Assembly (NCBI RefSeq): GCF_004005475.1 | Contig: NZ_RZTZ01000005.1 | Location: 1-64,000, forward strand | Reading direction: 5' to 3' | Length of the DNA: 64,000 bases | Source: Niallia taxi | Lineage (GTDB): Bacteria > Bacillota > Bacilli > Bacillales > Cytobacillaceae | Shown: positions 42,170 to 51,736 of the stretch, one piece after another | Layout: each line of letters begins with the position of its first letter | Position numbering within the stretch: the first letter of the stretch is position 1 | Notes under the pieces: model-generated | The model's database searches: none | What the model was told of the DNA's origin: nothing | The model's input: the letters and a program-made list of their open reading frames with translations, nothing else | Translations under genes and position numbers: made by a program

Positions 42170-43039
42170 ATGTTACAGGAATTCAATCAACTGATGGATT
42201 ACATCGAAGAAAACCTAACGGAACAAATATCTGGAAAAGAAATCTCAAAAATAGTTGGAATGTCTGATTATCATTTTAAAAGAATGTTTTCGTATATGGC
42301 AGGAATGTCGTTGAATGAGTATATCAAAAACAGAAGATTATCGGTTGCGAATGTTGAATTAATAAATGGTGCGAGGGTGACGGATGTTGCCTTTAAATAT
42401 GGTTATCAATCAATTGAGGGATTTTCCAGAGCATTTCGTGAATGGTGTGGTTTTTTACCTTCGGAAGTAACTAAAAATAAAATTCAAAAATCATTTCCCA
42501 AATTTTCATTTTTTATTGATATACGGGGAGGAATTTCTATGGAATTCAAAATTGAAAGGAAAAAGAAATTTAATTTAGTCGGTGTTGCGAAAAGAGTGCC
42601 TATACAGTTTGAAGGTGTCAATAATGCGATTTTAGAACTAGCTCAGTCTATAAACGAACAGCAAAGAGATGAGATGCATCAGTTAGCTGATTTATATCCT
42701 CATCAAGTCTTGAATATATCCTATGATTTTGATGATGGTCACTTAGAAGAAAAGGGCTATTTAACGCATATGATTGGTTTTGCAACAACAAAGGAAAATT
42801 CATTTGCTGATTTAGAACAACTCTCTATTGAAGAAAGCTTATGGGCAATTTTCCCTAATCAAGGACCTTTCCCTGCTACCCTTCAAGAAACGACCGCGAA
42901 AATCTATTCAGAGTGGTTGCCATCTTCAGGTTATGAAATAGCTGATTTACCCGGAATTTCTTTTACGAAGCATGATAGTTCGAATGAAAATGTCTATAGT
43001 GAAATTTGGATGCCAATAAAGGAAAAAGTTAAGCTTTAG
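42170..43039 (+). CDS. AraC-family regulator with GyrI-like effector-binding domain
   Basis: 289 residues. The N-terminal 100 residues are two AraC-type HTH motifs (ISGKEISKIVGMSDYHFKRMF and VTDVAFKYGYQSIEGFSRAF). From about 125 a GyrI-like/effector-binding domain follows (FKIERKKKFNLVGVAKRVP to YSEIWMPIKEKVKL). Regulators of this build respond to hydrophobic or cationic small molecules and often control exporters. No partner gene is adjacent. AAAGGAGGG precedes the start. Confidence 0.88.
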   Translation: MLQEFNQLMDYIEENLTEQISGKEISKIVGMSDYHFKRMFSYMAGMSLNEYIKNRRLSVANVELINGARVTDVAFKYGYQSIEGFSRAFREWCGFLPSEVTKNKIQKSFPKFSFFIDIRGGISMEFKIERKKKFNLVGVAKRVPIQFEGVNNAILELAQSINEQQRDEMHQLADLYPHQVLNISYDFDDGHLEEKGYLTHMIGFATTKENSFADLEQLSIEESLWAIFPNQGPFPATLQETTAKIYSEWLPSSGYEIADLPGISFTKHDSSNENVYSEIWMPIKEKVKL

Positions 43040-43095
43040 TTATGAGATTGAAGGTAAGAATGTAATCTCTTCAAATAAAGAGATTGAAACAAAAA

Positions 43096-43131
43096 ATAAA
43101 AGTGAATTCGATAATTCGAATTCACTTTTTG
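43096..43131. terminator. Terminator after the AraC-type gene
   Basis: AAAGTGAATTCGA and TCGAATTCACTTT form a 13-base stem, loop TAAT, with T on the right and A on the left, so it can serve the plus-strand gene and the convergent minus-strand gene. Confidence 0.88.
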
Positions 43132-43191
43132 TTAAATACAGAAGTATTTTGGGATTGATATTCTTATGTACATAAAATGGAGGGCGTTAAA

Positions 43192-43668
43192 TTAGTTCTG
43201 GTCATCCAAATTCGATTGTGCTCCGTCCAGCCACAATTGAAATAAATAGATGATTAATGAAAAACCGACCATCATGGCAACAACAGTAATTGTAGGCAAG
43301 GTTGAATTCCCTGACACAAGTCCAAGTCGCCCCCATATTGGGTAAACAATGTACATAAATCCCCCGTCCAAAAGTATATTAACAGTCAGATACCTCCAAA
43401 ATTTCCCGAATGTAAAATGGAATACCCAGATAACTATAACGAAATATGCTCCATACACCCAAGGAACCGGAATAATTGTATCCCACCCAAACAGGCTGGA
43501 GCCTTTTTCATTCCACCAGCCGTAATGGTGGGCCGCTTGATAGGCTAAGGAATGAATTACGGTCATAAATAGAGCGACTGGTATGTATCTACGAACAGTT
43601 ATCATCTTTAAAAAAAACAAGGAAAGCCAAGGTAATACCAAGAGTAACCAGAGGATAATCTGTTTCAT
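43192..43668 (-). CDS. Uncharacterised integral membrane protein
   Basis: 158 residues, almost entirely hydrophobic, with about five predicted membrane segments (IILWLLLVLPWLSLFFL, YIPVALFMTVIHSLAY, WVYGAYFVIVIWVFHFTF, YLTVNILLDGGFMYIVYPIW, TITVVAMMVGFSLIIYLF). It is rich in Trp and Tyr. It may belong to the CBO0543-type family of Bacillales membrane proteins, but I am not sure. It is convergent with the AraC-type gene and divergent from the radical SAM gene. Confidence 0.7.
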   Translation of the reverse strand: MKQIILWLLLVLPWLSLFFLKMITVRRYIPVALFMTVIHSLAYQAAHHYGWWNEKGSSLFGWDTIIPVPWVYGAYFVIVIWVFHFTFGKFWRYLTVNILLDGGFMYIVYPIWGRLGLVSGNSTLPTITVVAMMVGFSLIIYLFQLWLDGAQSNLDDQN

Positions 43669-43923
43669 ATCATTAATACCTCACAGTAGTTTTATATGTA
43701 TTATTGCTTTTAGTACTGATATTTATTCGTTAGTAAAAAGATATAATGGAAACAATGCAGGATATACCTCAAAAACTTCTTTTTATAAATAACCAAGTAC
43801 ATTAAATTAAGTAAAAACATCAAAACGTTAGTTTCCATGAATAAGTATGTTTCTATTTATGAACAAATATGCTGTAATAGTGTTAGAATACCTGTTGTTA
43901 GTAGTTAAAAAAGTGAGGAATTA

Positions 43924-44805
43924 ATGGTGAAAAAATTTAAGAAGTTTTATTTAGAGATTACAAGTGTATGTAATCTTGCCTGCAGCTTTTGTCCACCAAC
44001 AGAACGACAGAAGCAATTTATTTCTGTGGAGGATTTTTCTAAGAGATTAGACCAGATTAAACCGCATACAGACTATATTTATTTACATGTAAAGGGTGAG
44101 CCCTTGCTTCATCCTAAAATAGGTGATCTGTTAGACTTAAGCCATGAAAAGGGCTTTAAGGTTAATATCACAACTAATGGAACCTTAATTAATAAAAAGA
44201 GAGAAAAATTATTAAATAAGCCTGCGTTAAGACAAATGAATTTCTCACTTCATAGCTTTGATGGCCATATTGGTTCTAAGGATAAGGAAGGGTATGTGAG
44301 AAGTGTTCTTTCCTTTATTAAAGAAGCGACGAGTCAGTCAGATTTGATTGTTTCCCTAAGATTATGGAATCTTACACAAGACAATACGACGAATATTGAA
44401 AGAGAACGAAACAGAGAATTACTAGAAATTATCGAGAAAGAATTTGAACTAGACTACAAAATTGAAGAGAAGGTCACACCAGGAAGCGGCATTAAAATCG
44501 CGGAACGAATCTTTATCAATCAAGATTATGAGTTTCAGTGGCCTGCATTGCACGAAGAAGAAGATGATGGCAAAGGCTTCTGCTATGGTATGCGAAATCA
44601 AGCAGGTATTTTAGCAAACGGCACCGTTATTCCTTGTTGCCTTGATGGTGAGGGTGTAATCAATCTTGGCAATATTAATGATAACTCATTTTCGGATATT
44701 ATCGAGATGGATAGAGCCAAAAACCTTGTAGACGGTTTTTCACGAAGAGTGGCAGTAGAGGAGCTATGCAGGAAATGCGGTTATCGTAAAAGGTTTGGAA
44801 AGTAG
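43924..44805 (+). CDS. Radical SAM/SPASM domain protein
   Basis: 293 residues. The radical SAM cluster motif is C16-x3-C20-x2-C23 (VCNLACSFC), followed by the GEPLLHPKIGDLL block that binds SAM. The C-terminus has a SPASM-like Cys set (IPCCLDGEGVINLGNI, then CRKCGYRKR) likely to hold an auxiliary Fe-S cluster. SPASM enzymes commonly modify peptides or sulfatases or make cofactors; no precursor peptide gene is evident next to it, so the substrate is open. It stands alone with a hairpin after the stop. Confidence 0.87.
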   Translation: MVKKFKKFYLEITSVCNLACSFCPPTERQKQFISVEDFSKRLDQIKPHTDYIYLHVKGEPLLHPKIGDLLDLSHEKGFKVNITTNGTLINKKREKLLNKPALRQMNFSLHSFDGHIGSKDKEGYVRSVLSFIKEATSQSDLIVSLRLWNLTQDNTTNIERERNRELLEIIEKEFELDYKIEEKVTPGSGIKIAERIFINQDYEFQWPALHEEEDDGKGFCYGMRNQAGILANGTVIPCCLDGEGVINLGNINDNSFSDIIEMDRAKNLVDGFSRRVAVEELCRKCGYRKRFGK

Positions 44806-44829
44806 ATTTCTGTTTTTTAAATAATATGC

Positions 44830-44867
44830 AATCAGGATTTTCGGTAAAAGAAGAGAAAATCCTGATT
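44830..44867. terminator. Hairpin between the radical SAM gene and the yobU-like gene
   Basis: AATCAGGATTTTC (44830-44842) and GAAAATCCTGATT (44855-44867) form a perfect 13-base stem. T-tracts are weak on both sides, so it may be an inefficient bidirectional terminator for the two convergent genes. Confidence 0.6.
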
Positions 44868-44930
44868 GAAATTAGACGCTAATAAATCTCCTTTAATGAC
44901 AAATAAACTCCGCATTATTTCAGTTTAAAA

Positions 44931-45413
44931 TTATTTTTCAACAACCGGAATCCACATTTCACCATATACTCTTCCGTTTTTCTGCTCCATCTCAACCGTC
45001 GTATTTGGTCCGCCAACATAAGCAATGGTTTGTACCTCTGGTAAGACCTGACCAAAGGCAATGCCAGTAAGCTGATTGCTCAACTCCTCAGCTGTGTTTG
45101 CTTCTCCCTTAACAATTAAATAGAGGCCTTTAGGGAATTGGATAACTCTAGATGCTTCGTCTTGTAACGTTTTGTCTGTCAATACGCCAGCATAATGCAT
45201 CATTTTGTTATTAACAGCCTCGTTAACGGCAAAAATATAGTCGTTTGTAGCTAGTGCTTTTAGCGTGGCAAGTCTTCCATCTTGTTTGACAGCTTGCCAA
45301 AAGTCTGACTTTTCCTTATTTATACCAGCATAGTCTGTATAATCGCTCATTAGCTCGATTCCCAATCCTAATACTGTAAAGCTTTCTTTCTCTTCTAAAG
45401 TATACTGTGCCAT
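44931..45413 (-). CDS. GyrI-like effector-binding protein (YobU-like)
   Basis: 160 residues forming one GyrI-like/effector-binding domain (MAQYTLEEKESFTVLGLGIE to GRVYGEMWIPVVEK). The pairing with a divergent WYL-type regulator mirrors yobU-yobV of B. subtilis. Such stand-alone domains bind small molecules; some GyrI relatives hydrolyse cyclopropanoids. The ATG at 45413 was chosen because AAAGGGCAGG lies eight bases upstream; an in-frame TTG two codons earlier is too close. Confidence 0.82.
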   Translation of the reverse strand: MAQYTLEEKESFTVLGLGIELMSDYTDYAGINKEKSDFWQAVKQDGRLATLKALATNDYIFAVNEAVNNKMMHYAGVLTDKTLQDEASRVIQFPKGLYLIVKGEANTAEELSNQLTGIAFGQVLPEVQTIAYVGGPNTTVEMEQKNGRVYGEMWIPVVEK

Positions 45414-45521
45414 ATTCAAAACCTGCCCTTTTATAATTTTTCAAATGACTTGTATTTTCACTTGATGTGTTTATAATATCTTTAAATTATGTCAAAAAAT
45501 GATACTGTTTAGGAGATCTTA

Positions 45522-46484
45522 ATGAAAAAGGTTGAACGGATTAATACTATTATGCGTTATATTAATAATCGTGCCCAATTTACAATTTCTGAAATCATGC
45601 AGGAATTTGATATTTCTCGTTCGACTGCTGTTAGGGATATTAAGGAAATTGAAACAATGGGAATGCCGCTTGTCGCTGAGGTTGGAAGGGACGGTGGATA
45701 TTATGTTATGAGCAATTCTGTTTTGCCTAATGTTCAGTTTACCGATACTGAGATCAAAGCGCTTTTTATTGCTTTTATGGCCACAAGAAATCAACAGCTT
45801 CCATATCTTAAGAGTCGTCAGTCGTTGGCTGAAAAATTACTTGGTCTTCTATCAGAAAATCAGCAAGACGATTTAGTGCTATTAAATCAAATTTTGCTTT
45901 TCGAAGGAACCAATCCGAATAATCCAGACCTCCTTGATTTGTCAGATCTGCCTCATCCGATATTAGAAAAGCTAATACGAATTCTCCTTATAGATAGTTA
46001 TTTATTGATTACTCTTAAGGAAGAGAGGGAAATAAAATCATTTCCAATTTTTCTTTTGCATCTTTATCGTGAAAAAAGTCTTTGGTTTATTGAGGGATTT
46101 GACTTGAATGAAGAAAAAAGAAGGATATTTCCTGTTGATAATCTTACAAATGTAGAACCATATCCAACAAAAAATAGAGTAAGTAAGAAAAAGATTCTAG
46201 AAAAACTAAAGAATCAGCAGGAAGTATTTAATGTTGTCATAGAGCTTGGTCCAAAGGCGATTACACAGTTTAAAAAATACCATCCTTTGAAAGCTGCCAT
46301 TTCTTATACAAATCCTTACCAAACGACAGCCATTTTAAAGACCTTTATTCATGTTAATAATTCAGAGGAATTAACTGAGCTAACAAATTGGCTCCTTTTT
46401 TTAGGGAAGGATATCAAAGTCATGGAAGTGCCAGAGGAAGTTTTAGAAGAATGGAGAGAGAGAGTATGCTTATTCGATATATAG
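45522..46484 (+). CDS. HTH/WYL-domain transcriptional regulator (YobV-like)
   Basis: 320 residues. An N-terminal winged HTH (FTISEIMQEFDISRSTAVRDI) is followed by a WYL-type ligand-sensing domain and a C-terminal extension. It resembles YafY/YobV regulators. It is divergent from the yobU-like gene, separated by 108 bases, so it probably controls that gene and itself. TAGGAG precedes the start. Confidence 0.86.
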   Translation: MKKVERINTIMRYINNRAQFTISEIMQEFDISRSTAVRDIKEIETMGMPLVAEVGRDGGYYVMSNSVLPNVQFTDTEIKALFIAFMATRNQQLPYLKSRQSLAEKLLGLLSENQQDDLVLLNQILLFEGTNPNNPDLLDLSDLPHPILEKLIRILLIDSYLLITLKEEREIKSFPIFLLHLYREKSLWFIEGFDLNEEKRRIFPVDNLTNVEPYPTKNRVSKKKILEKLKNQQEVFNVVIELGPKAITQFKKYHPLKAAISYTNPYQTTAILKTFIHVNNSEELTELTNWLLFLGKDIKVMEVPEEVLEEWRERVCLFDI

Positions 46485-46709
46485 GCATACTTACGATTTT
46501 CTTCTTGTAACAATTGACCGCAAAGATAGGTCAAAAATACAACAATATTAATCTATTAGTAAAATATTTGCAGTTCTATACTTTCTTAAAAGGAATGGTA
46601 TGTATAAAATAAGAGAGTTAGAAGAAGGGGTATTTTTCTAAATAAGTTAGTTTTTGTTGTATTTTAATATAATTAGGCGGTCAGATAGAATGCAAGGAGG
46701 AGTTTAAAA

Positions 46710-47945
46710 ATGAGTCAATTTCTTCAAATGGGGGCAAATGCAGCTTTAAGTTCTTCAAGGGGAAAGGTTACGGTTAGCTACGAAGCTTCCAATAAAATAG
46801 ATATATCTTTAACGGCATTTCTACTAACTGATTTAGATAAGGTACAAGGAGATAACGGGATTATATTTTATAATCAACCAAATAGCACTACTGGTGTAGT
46901 GAACTTAATACCTGCAGAGCAAATAGGAAACCAAAAAATCCATGAACTTAATTTTGATATGAGTAGAGCACCGGAAGGTATAACTAAAATAACGATAACT
47001 CTTACAGAGGATAATAATACTGGATTCTCAAATGTGAAAAATTTAAAGGCAGAGGTAACTGCAGATAATACTATTATTCAATTAACACCGTCTAGTTTTA
47101 CAAGTGAAAATGGAATTGTAGTATTAGAGTTATATGTAAGGAACAGTCAGACAAAGGTTAGATCCATTTGGCGTGGGTTTGATTCGGGGCTTGAAGGATT
47201 ATGTATAAATTATGGTGTTGAAGTTGAACCTGAGGAACAGAATAAGGCGACTGAACCTATAAGTATTCCTACACAAACGCTAGCTGCAGATATGGCTCTT
47301 AAAAGCAACGATGGAAAAAACACATTTGCAACGATAAGCCTTGAAAAGGTAAAAGGGAAGGTAAGCCTCGATAAAGGACAAAAGCCAGTTATCATTGATA
47401 AAACACCTGAAATTACTGCTACGGTTTCTTGGAAGACAGGGACAGATTATGATATTTACGCTTTAGTTTATACCAAGAATGGTATGCAGGTTGATGTAGC
47501 TATGTTTGGTGCGAGAGGTGTACCACCACTCCGAAGTTATGGAAATGGAGCAGTAGAGCATATGGGTGATGTAGGGAGAAACAGTACATCAACTAAGACA
47601 GAGGTTATAAAACTAAGATTAAATGATGATATCCTCGCCGTTGTGCCTGTTGTTTATTCTGCTCAGTCCAATGGAACAGGCTCCTTCTACAGATATAAGG
47701 TATCTATGAGTATAGATAATCATAATGGAACATCTGTTACCATTACATCCAAAAACGCTAATAATAATGACAGAATCTATTCGTGTGTGCCTGGAATTCT
47801 TCATAATACGAAAGATGGAGTTATTATAAGTCCACTGGAGCTTTATAGTATGCCGAATTCAGAGTATAGACCGAAACTTAGGATGGGGTATTCAGGTATG
47901 GTAGAAGTTCTAATGGATGAAGGACCAGTTAATGATTATAAGTAG
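46710..47945 (+). CDS. Two-domain TerD-family protein
   Basis: 411 residues. An N-terminal TerD-like beta-sandwich (about 1-170, ending IWRGFDSGLEGLCINYGVEV) is joined by a Pro/Thr linker to a second TerD domain (about 210-400) starting KVSLDKGQKPVI, with FGARGVPPL and MGDVGRNS. TerD domains bind calcium and belong to tellurite and general stress systems. No terC, terB or other ter gene lies nearby, so this is an orphan member. GGAGGAG precedes the start and a terminator follows. Confidence 0.82.
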   Translation: MSQFLQMGANAALSSSRGKVTVSYEASNKIDISLTAFLLTDLDKVQGDNGIIFYNQPNSTTGVVNLIPAEQIGNQKIHELNFDMSRAPEGITKITITLTEDNNTGFSNVKNLKAEVTADNTIIQLTPSSFTSENGIVVLELYVRNSQTKVRSIWRGFDSGLEGLCINYGVEVEPEEQNKATEPISIPTQTLAADMALKSNDGKNTFATISLEKVKGKVSLDKGQKPVIIDKTPEITATVSWKTGTDYDIYALVYTKNGMQVDVAMFGARGVPPLRSYGNGAVEHMGDVGRNSTSTKTEVIKLRLNDDILAVVPVVYSAQSNGTGSFYRYKVSMSIDNHNGTSVTITSKNANNNDRIYSCVPGILHNTKDGVIISPLELYSMPNSEYRPKLRMGYSGMVEVLMDEGPVNDYK

Positions 47946-47985
47946 AGTAGAAATGATGACTCACTTTTACATCTATACGTAAAAG

Positions 47986-48031
47986 AAAGCAACACAACAA
48001 AGGGAATATGCCTTTATTGTGTTGCTTTTTT
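47986..48031 (+). terminator. Terminator after the TerD-family gene
   Basis: AAAGCAACACAA-C-AAAGG pairs with CCTTT-A-TTGTGTTGCTTT with one mismatch, followed by a T-run. Confidence 0.88.
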
Positions 48032-48074
48032 ACTATATATGAAGCTCGACCATTATCATGTAGCAATTTGACTC

Positions 48075-48435
48075 TCAACATTTGCGAATGTATTTCGGAA
48101 GTCCAGCGAAATAATCGAGACAATGTATGCCTGCAATTCCTTCATCTTGCTGAAGCTCAATTAAGGAGTAAATATCTTGAAAGTCGTCAAGATGCCCGGT
48201 CCCAATCTGATTTGCCCATGCAAGTAGTTTTATATTTTGAATATAGGAACAAACAGCGGAGTGAGCAATAGTTTCCATTAATTGTTACTTATTTTCATTA
48301 TTAAGAACTTGTGATAATTCTTATTTTGACTCGCTTGCAATGAATAAATATGCCATGGCTCGCGATTTTGAAGAGTAGGGGACCATGTAGCTTTGTCCAG
48401 TATTTTAAGTATTTTTCTTAGGGGAACTGTTTTTT
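48075..48435 (-). pseudogene. Decayed nitroreductase-family gene
   Basis: On the minus strand two reading-frame pieces resemble the ends of an FMN nitroreductase. The upstream piece reads ILKILDKATWSPTLQNREPW, like the family N-terminal ARWAPSGxNxQPW motif, and reaches a stop near 48285. The downstream piece (48278-48075) reads NIKLLAWANQIGTGHLDDF and DEGIAGIHCLDYFAGLPKYI, like the C-terminal AxxxGIGtxW and LGYxxGLPK motifs. About 60 central residues are missing and the frames do not join, so the gene is truncated and non-functional. Confidence 0.65.
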
Positions 48436-48539
48436 TGAAAACTATGCTTGAATTTATAGTTTGTTTATATTTGCGATATAAGGAGTTTAGTTATTGTCTC
48501 TACAATAAAAGTAAGGAAATCATAAAGGAGAGATAATTA

Positions 48540-49508
48540 ATGAATAAGAAGTTTTTAATGACAGCACTAACTTTGGCTAGTTCAATCACTTTAATGGCAG
48601 CATGCGGTAATGCAACAAATAAGGAGGCAGGCGAAAGGACATCGCTTGAGACTCAACAGACAGTGGAGGAAAGTGCAGAACAACAACTGACAAATGGCCA
48701 AAAAATGGCGAATATATTAGGCAGTACAAACTGGCAGGGTACTCGTGTTTATGATAAGGATAATAATGACCTTACAAAAGAGAATACTGGTTTTATCGGT
48801 TTAGCAAAGTATGATGCAGAGACTGGGCACTATGAATTTTTTGATGCTCAAACAGGGGAGACACGTGGTGATGAAGGGACGTTCTTTATGACAAATGACG
48901 GAATGAAACGCATACTCATTTCCAAGACGATGAATTATCAAGCGGTTGTCGAAATTACAGAATTAGACGAGGATATGTTTACGTATAAACGAATGGGAAA
49001 AGACGCGAAAAATAATGATATCGAGGTTTTTGTGGAGCATATACCTTTTGCTGACAATAATTTAGGCTTTACCACAGCCGATCAACCATTAAATGCTTCT
49101 ACAGGGGAGATTTTAACTGATGAGGATGGGGATAACATCCTTGGTTCTAGTTTATGGCAAGGAACAAAGGCAATTGATGAAGAAGGAAATGATGTCACAA
49201 TGTATAATGAGAACTATATTAGTCTTGCTAAGTTCGATAAGGATACGAACCAATATGAGTTCTTTTCTTTAGAAACAGGTGAGAGCCGAGGTGATTATGG
49301 TTACTTTAATGTAATTAATAACAATAAAATCCGTGCACATATGTCTATTGGCGAAAATAAATATGGTGCAGCATTGGAGCTTACAGAGCTAAATCGAAAT
49401 AAATTCACATATAAACGTGTTGGTAAGGATGCAGACGGAAATGATATTACCATCTTTGTGGAGCATGAGCCATATAAGGGAGAATTAACACCAGTTTTTA
49501 GCTTATAA
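48540..49508 (+). CDS. Lipoprotein with two DUF4822-like repeats
   Basis: 322 residues. A lipoprotein signal peptide ends at lipobox LMAAC (Cys22). After a polar linker two homologous repeats follow, residues 58-170 and 199-311. Each opens NILGS-x2-WQGT and continues with a YEFF, GE(T/S)RGD, FTYKR, GKDA and FVEH block. The pattern resembles DUF4822, found in surface lipoproteins of Firmicutes; no function is known to me. It lies 65 bases upstream of a two-component system and is probably its partner or target. Confidence 0.78.
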   Translation: MNKKFLMTALTLASSITLMAACGNATNKEAGERTSLETQQTVEESAEQQLTNGQKMANILGSTNWQGTRVYDKDNNDLTKENTGFIGLAKYDAETGHYEFFDAQTGETRGDEGTFFMTNDGMKRILISKTMNYQAVVEITELDEDMFTYKRMGKDAKNNDIEVFVEHIPFADNNLGFTTADQPLNASTGEILTDEDGDNILGSSLWQGTKAIDEEGNDVTMYNENYISLAKFDKDTNQYEFFSLETGESRGDYGYFNVINNNKIRAHMSIGENKYGAALELTELNRNKFTYKRVGKDADGNDITIFVEHEPYKGELTPVFSL

Positions 49509-49573
49509 GTAAGCAAAAAACTCCTTACTTGAAAATGGGAAGGAATCTCCTTTATGGAAAAAAGGAGACTAAA

Positions 49574-51025
49574 ATGACCATAAAAAATCGATTTTTAACT
49601 TCATATATAGGCGGCATTGTTATAGCGAGTATCTCCATTCTTGCCATTCTCTGCATTGTTTTTTATGTGACAACAGGTACAGTACCAACGCCTAAAACAT
49701 GGTATCAAACCTTTACGAAGCAACGCTCCTTAAGTCCTGAAGAGGAGCTTGCTTATGTGGAGCTGCGCAATATTGCGAAGACAAATCCAGATCAACTCTT
49801 AGAGAAAGGCCTGGCTACTGATTTACAAAAAATGGAGAAGAAGTCACTGGGTGTTGTCATTCGTCATGATGAGAGTATTTTATATTATTCAAAAGGGTTA
49901 GTAGAGAAATCTCTTGTTGTTCATTTCCCAGTTTTTGATACGAATAATATTGAAACAAAAGGAACGATAGATAATGCAGGCAGAATGTATCGTTACATAA
50001 AATTTGATTTCTATTATAGTGATCTGTCAAAGGGAAGCATTCTTGTCCTAAAAAAGGAAAATAACCTTTTAGAGTTTTTTACTAAATGGGGAATTACGAT
50101 TAGTATCGTCATTATTCTTGTTTCCATCACAGCAATGCTTTTTTTAAACCAGCTTTTGCATAGGACAATTATTAAGCCTTTAGAAAATTTAGGGCAGTTT
50201 ATGTCTGAATTGCGTGGGGAAAGTCTGCAAAGCAAAACACCAGCCTTACCTGCCAATACAGCAAAGGAAGTCCAGCAGCTGACAGCTAATTTTGAAAGTA
50301 TGCGCACAACACTGCTAGCCTCTATCCAAGAGCAGCAGAATCTTGAAAATAATCGAAAGGAGTTAGTTGCAAGCATTTCTCATGATTTAAAAACACCAAT
50401 TACCTCCATTATTGGTTATATTGAAGGCTTGCAGGAGGGGATTGCTGATACGCCTGCAAAGCAGGAAAAGTATTTACAGACAATACATTCAAAATCAATT
50501 GCATTAAATCGTTTAATTGAAGAGCTGTTTCTTTATTCTAAACTCGATGCGGAAGCTGTCCCTTTCTATTTTGAACGGATACAGCTGGAGAAATTTCTTG
50601 TACATATGTCAGAGGAATTTCAATTGGACAACAGAGATGTTCAATTTCAGATAAGTGTACGCGAGGATATATATGCATCAATTGATCGTATGCAAATGAA
50701 CAGGGCTATTAATAATTTATTCGAAAATAGCTTAAAGTTTAAAAAGACTGATGAACCTTTATGTATAACATTAGAAGTTACGGCAAATGCAGATATGCTA
50801 GAGATTCATGTAATGGATAATGGGCAGGGAATTGCGGAGTCTCAACTTCCCTATGTATTTGATCATTTTTACCGTGGTGAGGCAGCGCGCACATTTACAA
50901 CAGGCGGTAGCGGTTTAGGGCTTGCCATTGTGAAACAAATCGTTGAAAAACATCAAGGCCATGTGGAAATTCAAAGTAAACTACAATATGGCACTAAAGT
51001 GACAATAATACTCGCAAGAGCGTAA
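49574..51025 (+). CDS. Sensor histidine kinase
   Basis: 483 residues. Two membrane helices (about 9-33 and 176-196) flank a 140-residue extracytoplasmic domain. HAMP follows, then HisKA with the phospho-acceptor in VASISHDLKTPITS, and HATPase_c with N-box RAINNLFENSLKF, VMDNGQGIAESQL and GGSGLGLAIVKQI. The ATG at 49574 follows AAAAAGGAG; the open frame 15 codons further upstream has no ribosome site. It is 15 bases from the response regulator gene, with kinase first, the reverse of the walRK order. Confidence 0.93.
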   Translation: MTIKNRFLTSYIGGIVIASISILAILCIVFYVTTGTVPTPKTWYQTFTKQRSLSPEEELAYVELRNIAKTNPDQLLEKGLATDLQKMEKKSLGVVIRHDESILYYSKGLVEKSLVVHFPVFDTNNIETKGTIDNAGRMYRYIKFDFYYSDLSKGSILVLKKENNLLEFFTKWGITISIVIILVSITAMLFLNQLLHRTIIKPLENLGQFMSELRGESLQSKTPALPANTAKEVQQLTANFESMRTTLLASIQEQQNLENNRKELVASISHDLKTPITSIIGYIEGLQEGIADTPAKQEKYLQTIHSKSIALNRLIEELFLYSKLDAEAVPFYFERIQLEKFLVHMSEEFQLDNRDVQFQISVREDIYASIDRMQMNRAINNLFENSLKFKKTDEPLCITLEVTANADMLEIHVMDNGQGIAESQLPYVFDHFYRGEAARTFTTGGSGLGLAIVKQIVEKHQGHVEIQSKLQYGTKVTIILARA

Positions 51026-51040
51026 GGAAGGTGTCAATTA

Positions 51041-51736
51041 ATGGTGCCATCACGAATACTAATCATAGAAGATGATGTAAGTATTGCCGAACTACAAAGG
51101 GATTATTTGGAGATACATCAAATGGTAGCTGAGATTGAAACAGATGGATTAGCAGGGGTAAATAGGGCATTAAATGAGCCATATGATTTAATAGTCATTG
51201 ACTTAATGCTCCCTTCAATTGATGGTTTTGAAATCTGTCGACGGATTCGTGAGAAGAAAAATATCCCCCTAATGATTGTTTCAGCTAAAAAGGAAGATAT
51301 TGATAAAATAAGAGGACTTGGATTAGGCGCAGATGATTATATGACAAAACCATTTAGTCCAAGTGAACTTGTTGCGCGAGTGCAGGCCCATATCAAAAGG
51401 TTTAAGCTACTAACAGGTATCGGACAATCACAGGAAATAATAGAGAAGAAAAATGTCTTAATAGATAAGGGAGCACGCAAAGTATTCATTTTAGGACAGG
51501 AGTTTATCTTCCCGACAAAGGAATTTGATTTACTCGTGTTTTTTATGGAGCATCCAGACCGTGTCTGGACAAAGGAGCAGCTTTTTCGGCAAGTTTGGTA
51601 TATGGATGATTTAGATGGTGATGTTTTTACAGTCGTTGTCCACGTCGGAAGGATTAGAGAAAAATTTAAAAAGGGAAAATTGTCAGAGTCACCTATAGAG
51701 ACAATATGGGGAAGTGGTTATCGGTTTAATAGCTAA
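51041..51736 (+). CDS. OmpR-family response regulator
   Basis: 231 residues. The receiver domain has D54 as phospho-acceptor (IVIDLMLPSIDGFE) and KKEDIDKIRGLGLGADDYMTKPFS; the winged-helix domain contains PTKEFDLLVFFMEHPDRVWTKEQL and ends IWGSGYRFNS. It is the cognate partner of the kinase upstream. The likely regulon includes the adjacent lipoprotein, but no direct repeat operator was recognised. Confidence 0.93.
   Translation: MVPSRILIIEDDVSIAELQRDYLEIHQMVAEIETDGLAGVNRALNEPYDLIVIDLMLPSIDGFEICRRIREKKNIPLMIVSAKKEDIDKIRGLGLGADDYMTKPFSPSELVARVQAHIKRFKLLTGIGQSQEIIEKKNVLIDKGARKVFILGQEFIFPTKEFDLLVFFMEHPDRVWTKEQLFRQVWYMDDLDGDVFTVVVHVGRIREKFKKGKLSESPIETIWGSGYRFNS

Noticed and set aside
48008-48271. 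87-codon plus-strand open frame downstream of the TerD gene
   Set aside because: It overlaps the terminator and lies opposite the nitroreductase remnant, whose motifs on the minus strand explain the region better.
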